Positions 1 through 8,502 are shown, counted from the stretch's first letter. The stretch: DNA of 64,000 bases from Bacteroidales bacterium (GCA_024413595.1 JAKSUC010000008.1:1-64000); one strand, 5' to 3'. The notes: generated from the sequence alone by a model not told the origin. Made by a program: numbers and translations.

Positions 1-110
1 CCGTAAGCTACGCATACGGTTAACATAGTTACGCACCTTCGGCGCTTGTTGTTATTTAATATTATATATAAAGTGTATTGTTTCCAGAAATAAAACTATA
101 AACATAAATA

Positions 111-1130
111 CTACTCTACAGTTTGAAAACCTTTTGTAGAGATGATGTCAAATTTACCATTTGATTTAGCGTAAATAAAATAACCTTCAGTATCAGGAAG
201 CGAGTCTACAAGAGAATACCCTTTATCTAAGCCAAGAACCATAACCGCTGTAGCTAATCCATCGGCAAAAACGGCTGTATTTGCAACGATAGCAACACTT
301 AATAAACTATCACGCTTTGGATAACCAGTATTTGGATCAAGTTCGTGACTATATTTTATTCCATCTTCAATAAAATAATTTCTATAATTACCAGAAGTGC
401 ATAAAGATTTTCCAGAAAGTGGAACAACTGTTTGAATTACACGATCATTTTCCGTTACACCATCAATAGGACGTTCTATTCCAACTCGCCATGGTTCACC
501 AATAGAATTTAAACCACACGAACGAGTTTCACCTCCAATTTCTACAAGATAATCGGTATATCCATTTTCTTTAAACCAATCACAAACAACATCAACGCTA
601 TAACCTTGAGCATTAGCATTAAAACTAAAAGAAATACGCGGATCTGTTTTAACCACTTTATTATCCACAATAGAAACTTTGTCTAATCCAACAAATTGAA
701 GAATACTATCAATCTCTTTTTGACTAGGAACATGTAAATTTGTATGTTTTGAAAATCCCCAAGCAGAAACTAAAGGCGAAATTGTTGGATCAAAAGCATG
801 ATTGCTTAAATTATATAAGAATTTAGACTCTTCTAAAATATTTTTAAAATATTTATCAACAATAACAGAAGTATCATTATTGTTTATTTTTGTTAATTGT
901 GAAATTGAATTGTAAGCAGATAAAGAATTATCAAACACTCTTAAAATAGAGTCTACCTGTTTTTCTAAATTTTCGTTATTAAAACTTTTATAACTTATAT
1001 GCCAAGTAGTACCTTGTGCAAAACCTTGAATTTTAACATAACTTAAATCAACAGGTTTGTTTTGTTGACAAGAACAAATACCTAAAAAGGTAGCAAAAAA
1101 AATAAAAAAATAATTAAATAATTTCATCAT
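111..1130 (-). CDS. apbE: FAD:protein FMN transferase (ApbE family lipoprotein)
   Basis: ApbE-family enzymes use FAD to attach FMN to Thr/Ser of target proteins such as NqrB, NqrC and RnfG in the cell envelope. The 339-residue protein starts with a lipoprotein-type signal: a hydrophobic stretch ending in cysteines at about residues 19-21. The body carries the family hallmarks: an AQGTTW segment near residue 38, an EIGGE motif near residue 198, and HELDPNTGYP near residue 265, before a C-terminal ADGLATA segment. Length is normal for the family. The start codon follows directly on the stop of the cheW gene (stop at 1131), so the two are probably cotranscribed, although I know of no functional link between flavinylation and CheW. 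A second Met follows immediately, so the start could be one codon later. Confidence 0.93.
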   Translation of the reverse strand: MMKLFNYFFIFFATFLGICSCQQNKPVDLSYVKIQGFAQGTTWHISYKSFNNENLEKQVDSILRVFDNSLSAYNSISQLTKINNNDTSVIVDKYFKNILEESKFLYNLSNHAFDPTISPLVSAWGFSKHTNLHVPSQKEIDSILQFVGLDKVSIVDNKVVKTDPRISFSFNANAQGYSVDVVCDWFKENGYTDYLVEIGGETRSCGLNSIGEPWRVGIERPIDGVTENDRVIQTVVPLSGKSLCTSGNYRNYFIEDGIKYSHELDPNTGYPKRDSLLSVAIVANTAVFADGLATAVMVLGLDKGYSLVDSLPDTEGYFIYAKSNGKFDIISTKGFQTVE

Positions 1131-1739
1131 TTAAAATTTATCTAACGGTTCAGACCAAAAATCATCGTCATCGGTAAGAACATCATTAATAGAACTAAAT
1201 AAATTATCATTTAACTCAGGTTTTGCCCAAAAATCGTCGGGTAAAACTTTGTTAATAGACTTATAATCATTGATAGAAATAATTTTATCAGCTAAAATCA
1301 CAAAAATAAATTCATTGCTATTTTCAACAACAACACCTTTTATATAAGGAGCAGCAACGGCACATTTTTGTAAATCGTCAACAATTTTAATTTCATCATC
1401 TGCATAATCAACAACAGATAAAACCTTGTCGACCAATGCGCCAAATCTTTTAGTACCTAAATCAGTATCAACTTCAAAAATAACATTATACTCATTAGGT
1501 TTATCATTGTTATTTAAAGGAGCAATACCTAAACGTTTCATTGTGTTAATAACAGGTAAAACCTCATCTCTAAATTTTATAACACCTTCCACATAAGCAG
1601 GAGCTCCAGGCAAAGGCGACAAAGAAGAAGTTTCGGTAACTTCTAACACATTATTTACAGAAACAGCATATTTTCTCCCTCCAACTTGAAAAAGCATGTA
1701 AGAGTCTTTGGCTCTATTATAGTTTGATTTTATTGACAT
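1131..1739 (-). CDS. cheW: CheW-like chemosensory adaptor protein
   Basis: A single CheW domain occupies about residues 15-155. It opens with YMLFQVGGRKYAVSVNNVLEV and continues with LPGAPAYVEGVIKFRDEVLPVINT, the typical strand pattern of the scaffold that couples chemoreceptors to the histidine kinase CheA. The protein is soluble, without signal peptide or membrane segment. I place the start at the ATG at 1739 (MSIKSN); the longer frame begins with TTG. The last ~50 residues form an acidic tail absent from standard CheW proteins, in which DDFW occurs twice (residues 168-171 and 192-195). No cheA, receptor or response regulator gene is present in the window. The gene lies directly upstream of apbE on the same strand. 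The family call is firm; the pathway it serves is unknown. Confidence 0.88.
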   Translation of the reverse strand: MSIKSNYNRAKDSYMLFQVGGRKYAVSVNNVLEVTETSSLSPLPGAPAYVEGVIKFRDEVLPVINTMKRLGIAPLNNNDKPNEYNVIFEVDTDLGTKRFGALVDKVLSVVDYADDEIKIVDDLQKCAVAAPYIKGVVVENSNEFIFVILADKIISINDYKSINKVLPDDFWAKPELNDNLFSSINDVLTDDDDFWSEPLDKF

Positions 1740-1844
1740 ATATTTCAAAATTTAAATTTCTACAAATTACGAAAAATTTAAATAAAATCAAAAATAAAAT
1801 GGTTAATGAATTAAGAAAAGATTTCAGGTATGTATAAAAAAAAA

Positions 1845-1943
1845 GGAGCAAGCTCCTTAAAACGCACCGCTACAACCGCTTACCCTTGCTACCTTCCGAT
1901 CCTGGGGGGATTTGCAGGAGCTGGTCGAATAAGACTTACTCCG
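1845..1943 (-). ncRNA. ffs: Bacterial small signal recognition particle RNA (4.5S type)
   Basis: Read on the minus strand, this stretch contains CAGGATCGGAAGGTAGCAAG, the conserved tip and internal loop of the SRP RNA Ffh-binding domain (compare CAGGTCCGGAAGGAAGCAGC in E. coli). It continues into GGGTAAGCGG, as in small SRP RNAs. It ends in a GGAG/CTCC hairpin (1845-1856) followed by nine T residues on the minus strand (1836-1844), an intrinsic terminator. A well-spaced Bacteroidota promoter lies just upstream. Any open frame read over this segment is an artefact. The ends are estimates to within a few bases. Confidence 0.87.
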
Positions 1944-1947
1944 GGCA

Positions 1948-1977
1948 CAAAGGTAGAAATGTTTTTTTACATACAAA
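1948..1977 (-). promoter_or_regulatory. Promoter of the SRP RNA gene
   Basis: On the minus strand TTTG (1974-1977) and TACCTTTG (1948-1955) are 18 bases apart, close to the Bacteroidota consensus TTTG-N19-TAnnTTTG. The SRP RNA would start about five bases further on. Confidence 0.7.
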
Positions 1978-2128
1978 CATTTTTGATGTTTTTTTTTCAA
2001 AAAAAATCATTTTTTTTTATTACATACGGATATTCACATAGTTAGACAAAAAAAAATATCAAATTAATAAAACAAAAATAGATATTTCAATATAAATTGA
2101 TACATTTGCGCAATATATCACATGAAAT

Positions 2129-2638
2129 ATGAATGAAAATAAATCAAAATTTTATCATCACGGACTAATTTATGGTGCCTATTCTGGCATTGTGATATCT
2201 ATTGTATTATGGATTTCTGAATTAGTAAAAGGTGAAATATCTTTTGGGGGATTGATAACATACATAGTATTATCAACAGGTATTTTGTTTTGCCAAAGGT
2301 CATGGTCGTTTTTTCATGTAGAAAACAAACCTACTTTTTGGAATATAACATTTTTAGGAGTTGTTTGTGGATTTGGGGCAACATTAATATCATCATTGTA
2401 TTTAACCATAGATTTAAAAATAATTCATCCCGATGCTTTAAATGAAATGACCAAACAAGCAATATCAAAAATGCACGAAATGAAATCTCTATCAAGCAAT
2501 GAAATTGAAGAGGCAAAGGTTATTTTTGAAACATTAAAAATTCCTATGACTATATTATCATATATTATATATAACATATTTATATCATTTTTGTTTTCGG
2601 CATTTAGTGCATGGTTAGCAAAAATACAAAAGAAATAA
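2129..2638 (+). CDS. DUF4199 family integral membrane protein
   Basis: A 169-residue membrane protein with about four hydrophobic segments (roughly residues 12-30, 36-52, 68-90 and 140-162). A polar, charged stretch (residues 95-130) sits between the last two. The opening HGLIYGAYSGIVISIVLW matches the start of DUF4199 proteins, which are restricted to Bacteroidota and are commonly encoded just before a family 2 glycosyltransferase, as here (14 bases to the next start). A TACATTTG box at 2101-2108 could be the -7 element. Function is unknown; the constant pairing suggests a role near polyprenyl-linked sugar transfer, which is inference. Confidence 0.82.
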   Translation: MNENKSKFYHHGLIYGAYSGIVISIVLWISELVKGEISFGGLITYIVLSTGILFCQRSWSFFHVENKPTFWNITFLGVVCGFGATLISSLYLTIDLKIIHPDALNEMTKQAISKMHEMKSLSSNEIEEAKVIFETLKIPMTILSYIIYNIFISFLFSAFSAWLAKIQKK

Positions 2639-2652
2639 TAATTTCACAAATT

Positions 2653-3606
2653 ATGGATATATCAGTAATAGTTCCCGTTTATAACGAAGATGAATCAATT
2701 GGCGAACTAAAAGATTGGATTACCAAAGTGATGGAATCCAACAATTATAGCTATGAAATAATAATGGTAGACGATGGAAGTACCGATGAATCTTGGAACA
2801 TGATAGAAACTATGTCAAAATCAGACTCAAGAGTAAAAGGTATAAAATTTCGTAGAAATTATGGAAAATCAGCAGCATTAAATACAGGCTTTAAACAAGC
2901 AGAAGGAGATGTTGTGATAACGATGGACGCAGATATGCAAGATAGTCCAGACGAAATTCCTGAATTGTATAAAATGATTAAAGAACAAAAATATGATGTT
3001 GTTTCTGGATGGAAGAAAAAACGTTATGATCCTATAAGTAAAACAATTCCTAGCAAATTTTTTAATTTTACAGCAAGAATAGTTACAGGAATAAAACTTC
3101 ATGATTTTAATTGTGGACTAAAAGCATACAGAAACACAGTTGTAAAAAGTATAGAAGTTTATGGCGAAATGCACAGATATATTCCTGTATTAGCAAAACA
3201 AGCAGGATTTAATAAAATAGGCGAAAAAGTTGTTCAACATAGAAAAAGAAAATACGGAGTTACTAAATTTGGATTAGAACGCTTTGTTAATGGATATCTA
3301 GACTTATTAACAGTTAGCATAGTTAGTAAATTTGGAAAAAGTCCAATGCACTTTTTCGGATTAATGGGTACATTAAGTTTTTTTGTAGGATTTATAATTC
3401 TTGGATATTTAAGTTTTGCAAAATTTGCATGGAATCAATATCAAATGACAGATAGACCATTATTTTATTTTGGATTACTGACAATAATATTTGGAACACA
3501 ATTATTTTTAACAGGATTTACAGCAGAATTAATATCGCGATCTTCTTCTGATAGAAACAATTATCTAATAGAAAAAGAAATTGGAGATTTTCCTAATAAA
3601 AAATAA
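2653..3606 (+). CDS. Family 2 glycosyltransferase, polyprenyl-phosphate type, with two C-terminal membrane segments
   Basis: The protein begins MDISVIVPVYNEDESI, the classic GT-A start. It has VDDGSTDES near residue 40 and MDADMQDSPDEIPEL near residue 92, containing the D-x-D/QD motifs that hold the nucleotide sugar. KAYRNTVVKSIEVYGEMHRYIPVLA follows near residue 155, typical of DPM1/GtrB/ArnC-like enzymes that load a sugar on undecaprenyl phosphate. Two hydrophobic helices at about residues 235-260 and 272-295 anchor it in the inner membrane. I chose the ATG at 2653 rather than the in-frame ATG at 2611, because the latter lies inside the DUF4199 gene and adds residues that the family lacks. 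The sugar and acceptor cannot be read from the sequence. Confidence 0.9.
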   Translation: MDISVIVPVYNEDESIGELKDWITKVMESNNYSYEIIMVDDGSTDESWNMIETMSKSDSRVKGIKFRRNYGKSAALNTGFKQAEGDVVITMDADMQDSPDEIPELYKMIKEQKYDVVSGWKKKRYDPISKTIPSKFFNFTARIVTGIKLHDFNCGLKAYRNTVVKSIEVYGEMHRYIPVLAKQAGFNKIGEKVVQHRKRKYGVTKFGLERFVNGYLDLLTVSIVSKFGKSPMHFFGLMGTLSFFVGFIILGYLSFAKFAWNQYQMTDRPLFYFGLLTIIFGTQLFLTGFTAELISRSSSDRNNYLIEKEIGDFPNKK

Positions 3607-3622
3607 AGAATAAAAAAAACTA

Positions 3623-3664
3623 AAAAAAAGAGAGATTATGAATATATCGTAATCTCTTTTTTTG
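3623..3664 (+). terminator. Intrinsic terminator after the glycosyltransferase gene
   Basis: Stem AGAGATTA (3631-3638) and TAATCTCT (3650-3657) with flanking A and T runs that extend the pairing, followed by a T-run. The next gene's TATATTTG box (3665-3672) begins immediately after, so the two transcription units abut. Confidence 0.7.
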
Positions 3665-3694
3665 TATATTTGTAAAAGCATAAACTAATATTCT

Positions 3695-5509
3695 ATGTAT
3701 ATGGAAAATTTAAACGACGAAAAAACTCAAAAATCAATAAAGGACATAATCTTAGTGTTTTCAGATATAGATGTAAAAATTACAGCATTAAACGAATGTT
3801 CAGCTGAAGATTTTTTATCACTAAATAATTATCTTAAAAAGTTTTATAAAGATGCAAAAATAATATCAAATCAAACAGAACAAATATACGACATTATAGC
3901 AGGCGATGCTCACGAAAAGTTTTTTGATGAATTATTAGGACTTCAAGACTCTCTTAATAATAAAATCAATATGCTCAAAAACAAAATTTTGAAGAGTATT
4001 AGAGGCTTAGAAAAAATGCACACGGCATTAAACCTAGTATTTGTTCCATTAAAAAACTTTAATTTAAATATTTTAACATTAAACTTTCTACTAATAAACC
4101 TCAAACTAAACATAGCATATTCAAACAAAGAAAACGCAAAAAATATAAGTGATACTATAGATATTATTACAGACCAAATCAACAAGTTAAAAATAATATT
4201 ACCTAAAATATCAGAATCACTTTTGATGGTAAAAAATGTAACAAGACAATCTTCTGGAAAACTTATAGACATAAGAAAAAAGAATATACTAGATATAGAT
4301 CGAGTTACAAGTCAAATAAATGATAGTATCATATTATTAAAAAACAAACAATCAGTTGCAGCTCAAAAATTACCAGAATTAACAAAACGCACTCAAAATT
4401 ATTTTGATAGTGTCAACAAGATAATAACAAATCTACAATATCACGATATTATTCGTCAAAAGATGGAACATGTTCAAGCCACACACAAAAATATAATCAA
4501 AGAATTGGCTGCAATGGACATAAAAACAGATGCTGACGGAAAAATTGACTTATCAGAATCGGCTCAACAATTTCTTCAAATTAGAGATATTGCTGGTGTA
4601 CAAGTTGCTCAACTTATTAATACCAACAAAGAATATCAAAAAGCATTTGCCGTTATTATGCGTAAATTTTGGGATATTAGCGAAGATATGAGCGTGATTT
4701 CTCAATTGAGCAACGAATTTGTTGGCAATAATGACCTTACTGATTGTTATTTTAAAGACGTAGAAGATCATTTAAAAGGTACAACTTCGGTTTTGAAGCG
4801 TTTAATTACGGCTAACGAAGATTTTGGTAATGAAATTAACACAATTAGTCATACTATAGAAGAAAAGAACGATAAAATTGACGAAATTCAATCTGTTCAT
4901 TCTTTGTTAGATAAAAATATAAATAGCATATTATCTAATTTTGATTATAATTCAGAAGATAGAGGAATTTCTAGAATTGTTGAAGAAATAAATACATTGT
5001 CGGATACTATTTCAGAAAACTTAAATGATGTAATTTTATTTTTTAAACAAGCTCAAAACATCAGTAAAAAACTTCAAGAAATAAACCACGAAGACGACGA
5101 TAATCAAATAAATGCCAATTTAAAAGAATTATCTACAAAAATTGCATCGCTCCTTATTTCTATAGGTAATCACAACGAACAAATTGGTAATTTATTAATT
5201 GAAAATTCTAAACTAAGTTTAAATCTTTCGAGCGAAATTAAATCTTCGGTTGAACAAGTTAAATATTACGACTTTTTCGAAAAAATAATGCTCGAAATTG
5301 TTACTCAACTTAATAGTATCTATTCAAAACTTGATAACAATACATTAAATATGTTAAGAAACAACAAAACAGAAAACCTAAAAAGTCTTGAAGATAGATA
5401 TACTATGGAGACCGAACGAATTATACATCGTCAAGCTCTCAACGACGATACTGATGCAGAAAATAATATTGCAGAAGTTAACGAAGATAATGATGTTGAA
5501 TTCTTTTAG
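3695..5509 (+). CDS. Soluble coiled-coil protein with a CheZ-like DxxxQ motif, possibly chemosensory
   Basis: I do not recognise a named family for this 604-residue protein. It has no signal peptide or membrane helix and is almost entirely predicted helix, rich in Asn, Lys, Ile and Asp, like the cytoplasmic hairpin of chemoreceptors. Two things point to chemosensory signalling. Residues 247-258 read LQYHDIIRQKMEHV, in which D251 and Q255 reproduce the D-x-x-x-Q spacing of the CheZ phosphatase active site (FQDLTGQ). Residues about 123-145 (LNILTLNFLLINLKLNIAYS) loosely resemble the receptor tip segment around QTNLLALNAAIEAA. A CheW gene lies 2 kb away on the other strand. The C-terminus is acidic (EDNDVEFF). 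It is monocistronic, bounded by terminators on both sides, with TATATTTG at 3665-3672 as a likely -7 box. The start could also be the ATG at 3701. Confidence 0.55.
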   Translation: MYMENLNDEKTQKSIKDIILVFSDIDVKITALNECSAEDFLSLNNYLKKFYKDAKIISNQTEQIYDIIAGDAHEKFFDELLGLQDSLNNKINMLKNKILKSIRGLEKMHTALNLVFVPLKNFNLNILTLNFLLINLKLNIAYSNKENAKNISDTIDIITDQINKLKIILPKISESLLMVKNVTRQSSGKLIDIRKKNILDIDRVTSQINDSIILLKNKQSVAAQKLPELTKRTQNYFDSVNKIITNLQYHDIIRQKMEHVQATHKNIIKELAAMDIKTDADGKIDLSESAQQFLQIRDIAGVQVAQLINTNKEYQKAFAVIMRKFWDISEDMSVISQLSNEFVGNNDLTDCYFKDVEDHLKGTTSVLKRLITANEDFGNEINTISHTIEEKNDKIDEIQSVHSLLDKNINSILSNFDYNSEDRGISRIVEEINTLSDTISENLNDVILFFKQAQNISKKLQEINHEDDDNQINANLKELSTKIASLLISIGNHNEQIGNLLIENSKLSLNLSSEIKSSVEQVKYYDFFEKIMLEIVTQLNSIYSKLDNNTLNMLRNNKTENLKSLEDRYTMETERIIHRQALNDDTDAENNIAEVNEDNDVEFF

Positions 5510-5543
5510 ATAATAATTTTTTTCATAGGATTAATATTAAATT

Positions 5544-5579
5544 AGGAAATCTTTTTTATAAAGGTTTCCTTTTTTTTTG
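5544..5579 (+). terminator. Intrinsic terminator after the coiled-coil gene
   Basis: AGGAAA (5544-5549) pairs with TTTCCT (5565-5570), extended inward by TCTTT/AAAGG, and is followed by nine T residues. Confidence 0.7.
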
Positions 5580-5628
5580 TTTTATACAAAATAATTATTG
5601 TAATTTGCAACCCAAAAAATAAAATATT

Positions 5629-7086
5629 ATGTCAGAGAATCTTGAAATTAAATCTGGTCAAAACGTTGTTTGTAACGAAAACGACAATACTTATGTAATC
5701 AAACTTAAATCTCACAAAAATCTTTGGTGGCTTTTATTATTATTGTTACCAATGTTATTATTAATAAAGTGTAATAAAGACATTACTGTTTCTTGTATAA
5801 ATGGTGATAGTAATAATTTTATTCCTGATCAAAATGTTAATCTTAACTACACTGCTCATTTTTTATGGAATGGAGGTTTTTTAAAATCTGACTCTATAAA
5901 TATTACACAAAAAACAGATGAAAATGGTAAAACTATTTTCAAAAATCTTCCATTTAGTGTTTTTAGCTATATTTTTTATCATTCATCTATTGTAAAAGCA
6001 TATGCCACTGAAAGTAATTGTTTTTCTGCTTGCGACACATCTGAAATATTTCATTCTACTGACAAAATTGATTTGTTTTTAAATTCGGTAAATGTGTCGT
6101 TTAAAATTAAATTGGTTGACCTTGAAAATGGTAATGCTTTAGCTGATGGTAATTTAGAATATAAATATTATGAAAATGGTAACGAAATTTTTAAACAACT
6201 AAATGCTGACGAAAATGGATTTGTTGAAATTAAAAATATTAGCAGATGTGCCAATTTAAACTTAATTGCATCGTGCGTTGACCATTTTGATACGTCAAAA
6301 GTTGATATTCTTTGTGTTGATTTAATCGATAATAATTGTGTTATGAAACTTCGTCCTATAAAACAAGAATTTACATTCTTTGTTAAGGACAAAAAAGCAA
6401 AAACCCCTATTGAAAACGCTTCTGCAAAAGTAACAATCACTAAAACAGATGGCACTTCATCTACACTTCAACTAAAAACTAATAACCAAGGTGCTGCAAC
6501 TGTAAAAAATGTTGACTTAAAATCTACTATATCAATTCACGCAAGTAAAACAGGATATAAAGATGGTGATTTAGAAAATGCACCTTATATTATACAAAAA
6601 TTTATTACTCAACCTGAAGATATTCGAACTGTATGGTTAGAACCTAAAGAAAATCCAACACCAAAACCACAACCTCCTTTGCAAGGTGAAACTGGAGATT
6701 TACGTTTTAATCTTCAATGGTATTGCAAAGCTGATTTAGATTTAATTGTGAAAGATCCATGTGGAAATGTTACTTTTTATAACAAAAAAACCACAAATTG
6801 TCGTGGCAGTGTAGGTAAATTAGACATAGATGCAAATCAAAATGCTACTAACGAACCGTGGAAAGCTTCTACTAAACCTCAAGAAAATACATTCTGGAAA
6901 AATCCTTCGGAAGGTACTTATACTGTTTATATTGTTTGCTGTCCATTTCACCCTCAAATGAACCTTAAATCTAGATATGTTGATTTTAATTTAACTATTC
7001 AAGATAAACATGGAACTCAAAACAAAGCTGGTAAAATAACAGAACACGACTCTTTGTTTGTGATTTCTTATAAATTTGTGAAATAA
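5629..7086 (+). CDS. Membrane-anchored protein with repeat beta domains and a C-terminal YfaP/DUF2135-like domain
   Basis: The 485-residue protein has a short N-terminal cytoplasmic part and one strongly hydrophobic helix (WWLLLLLLPMLLLIK, about residues 34-48). A series of beta-rich segments resembling carboxypeptidase-regulatory/Ig-like folds follows (about residues 53-345), each ending in a pattern such as TDENGKTIFKNLP, ADENGFVEIKNI or NNQGAATVKNV. A proline-rich linker (PTPKPQPPLQG, near residue 344) leads to a C-terminal domain (355-485) with DLRFNLQWYCKADLDLIVKDPCG and GTYTVYIVCC. That domain resembles the YfaP/DUF2135 family, often found with von Willebrand A proteins. It is cysteine-rich outside the membrane. 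Substrate and role are unknown. No vWA gene is adjacent. Confidence 0.6.
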   Translation: MSENLEIKSGQNVVCNENDNTYVIKLKSHKNLWWLLLLLLPMLLLIKCNKDITVSCINGDSNNFIPDQNVNLNYTAHFLWNGGFLKSDSINITQKTDENGKTIFKNLPFSVFSYIFYHSSIVKAYATESNCFSACDTSEIFHSTDKIDLFLNSVNVSFKIKLVDLENGNALADGNLEYKYYENGNEIFKQLNADENGFVEIKNISRCANLNLIASCVDHFDTSKVDILCVDLIDNNCVMKLRPIKQEFTFFVKDKKAKTPIENASAKVTITKTDGTSSTLQLKTNNQGAATVKNVDLKSTISIHASKTGYKDGDLENAPYIIQKFITQPEDIRTVWLEPKENPTPKPQPPLQGETGDLRFNLQWYCKADLDLIVKDPCGNVTFYNKKTTNCRGSVGKLDIDANQNATNEPWKASTKPQENTFWKNPSEGTYTVYIVCCPFHPQMNLKSRYVDFNLTIQDKHGTQNKAGKITEHDSLFVISYKFVK

Positions 7087-7169
7087 AAAATGAAAATAAC
7101 TTTTGTTTTATTATATTATAGAATATTTTTTACCTTTGTCATAAAGAAAAATAAATAAACAAAATAAAT

Positions 7170-7391
7170 ATGAAAACATTAATAAAACTACTAATATTAT
7201 CTATATTTATTGCTTTTTCATCATGTGTACAGTCGATAGACAAAGAAAAAGTTCAACAAATATTAGACTCATTACACGAAGATTCCATAGCAAAACGCTC
7301 AATAGAAATTAAAGATTCTATAGCTAGATTAAAAGCCGAAATGGCAGCAAATCCAAGCGATACACTTTTAATTGATTGGTATGATTATTAG
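7170..7391 (+). CDS. Small lipoprotein of unknown function
   Basis: A 73-residue protein with a lipoprotein signal (MKTLIKLLILSIFIAFSSC, acylated Cys at residue 19). The mature part of about 54 residues is highly charged, probably helical (KEKVQQILDSLHEDSIAKRSIEIKDSIARLKAEM), and ends in an aromatic tail WYDY. A TACCTTTG box at 7131-7138 may serve as its -7 element. No family is recognised. The start is supported by the clean signal peptide. Confidence 0.65.
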   Translation: MKTLIKLLILSIFIAFSSCVQSIDKEKVQQILDSLHEDSIAKRSIEIKDSIARLKAEMAANPSDTLLIDWYDY

Positions 7392-7499
7392 CAAAACTCA
7401 CATAATTAACAAGAGACTTAAAAGGTATTATATTAATAAGTTATAGTATTAAGAATATTAAATTTTAATATATATTAGTGATTTGTTAATTATTAATTT

Positions 7500-7507
7500 T
7501 ATCTTTG
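7500..7507 (+). promoter_or_regulatory. Probable -7 box (TATCTTTG) of the M23/LysM gene
   Basis: TATCTTTG matches the Bacteroidota -7 consensus TAnnTTTG exactly. It contains the TTG (7505) that could be mistaken for a start codon of the next gene, and so argues for translation starting at the GTG at 7532. No clear -33 TTTG is seen at the usual distance. Confidence 0.5.
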
Positions 7508-7531
7508 CCTCGTCACATAAATAAAATACAC

Positions 7532-8467
7532 GTGAAAAAGATTTTTTTATTAATTGGTTCAATAGTATTATTTAATACATCATCAAAAGCAATAGAACCT
7601 GACAATGTCAATAGCGATACTTTACATCTAAAAACTGCTATTGATACACTTACTACAAATGATAAATATGTTAAAGTTGTTCTATACAACGATAATACTT
7701 GGGAATATATCGAACAAGGACGTCCAAATATTTCAGACGAAGATTTTGAAGAAGACTGGGATAGCGAAAGTATTCATATAAATCGCGATATGCCTATTTC
7801 TGCTTTGCCAGAAGAAGTAGATTTGCTATTAGTCGATAGTACACATGGCTATTGTGCTCCATACATTGGACGTGTTAGTTCTGGTTTTAAATTTAGAAAA
7901 ACTCGCGAACATAAAGGTACAGATTTGCCATTAACCGTAGGAGATTCAATTCATGTGGCTTTTGATGGTAAAGTTCGCGTGGTTCGTCCTGTTGGAAAAG
8001 CAGGTGGATATGGCAATTTGATTGTTGTTCGTCATGCTAATGGTCTTGAAACATATTATGCACACCTTTCAGAATTTTTGGTAGAAGAAAACGAATTGGT
8101 AAAAGCAGGTGAAGTTATAGCATTAGGTGGCAATACTGGTAGAAGTACAGGACCTCATCTTCATTTTGAAGTTCGTTATCAAGGAAAACCTTTTGACTCA
8201 GAACGTTTGTTCGATTTTTCTACTGGTGAACTTAGAACAAAAGAATTTACTTTAAAACGCCATTATTTTAATATCTATTCTCATTATGGAATGACCGATG
8301 CCGAATCAGCGGCCACCAATGAACGCCAATATCACACAATAAAATCTGGCGATACTCTTGGGGCTATTGCTAAAAAATATCATACTACTGTTAGTCGCAT
8401 TTGTCAATTAAATGGTATTTCTCAAAATAAGATATTAAGATTAGGTCAAAAAATTGCTGTAAGATAA
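7532..8467 (+). CDS. Exported M23 family metallopeptidase with C-terminal LysM domain
   Basis: Probable peptidoglycan hydrolase of the LytM/NlpD class. After a signal peptide (VKKIFLLIGSIVLFNTSSKA) and an acidic linker, the M23 domain covers about residues 120-235. It has HKGTDLPL (first zinc His and Asp), GNLIVVRHANGLETYYAHLSEF, and GPHLHFEVR (H-x-H), so the zinc and catalytic residues are all present. A LysM domain closes the protein (YHTIKSGDTLGAIAKKYHTTVSRICQLNG). I start it at GTG 7532, because the upstream in-frame TTG lies in the -7 box and adds nine polar residues in front of the signal peptide. A strong terminator follows. With intact zinc ligands it is more likely an enzyme than an amidase activator. 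Confidence 0.9.
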   Translation: MKKIFLLIGSIVLFNTSSKAIEPDNVNSDTLHLKTAIDTLTTNDKYVKVVLYNDNTWEYIEQGRPNISDEDFEEDWDSESIHINRDMPISALPEEVDLLLVDSTHGYCAPYIGRVSSGFKFRKTREHKGTDLPLTVGDSIHVAFDGKVRVVRPVGKAGGYGNLIVVRHANGLETYYAHLSEFLVEENELVKAGEVIALGGNTGRSTGPHLHFEVRYQGKPFDSERLFDFSTGELRTKEFTLKRHYFNIYSHYGMTDAESAATNERQYHTIKSGDTLGAIAKKYHTTVSRICQLNGISQNKILRLGQKIAVR

Positions 8468-8472
8468 TATAT

Positions 8473-8502
8473 TAAAGCTCGGATTATTTCCGGGCTTTTT
8501 TT
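8473..8502 (+). terminator. Intrinsic terminator after the M23/LysM gene
   Basis: AAAGCTCGG and CCGGGCTTT form a GC-containing stem around a short AT loop, followed by a run of T residues. Confidence 0.75.

Noticed and set aside
1830..2045. Open frame of 71 codons on the plus strand
   Set aside because: It lies over the SRP RNA and its promoter, read in antisense, with no coding-like features; the RNA explains the sequence.
2611..2652. ATG start of the glycosyltransferase at 2611
   Set aside because: It lies within the DUF4199 gene and would add 14 residues before the canonical N-terminal strand.
7505..7531. TTG start of the M23/LysM gene
   Set aside because: The TTG is part of a TATCTTTG promoter box, and the GTG at 7532 is followed by a clean signal peptide.
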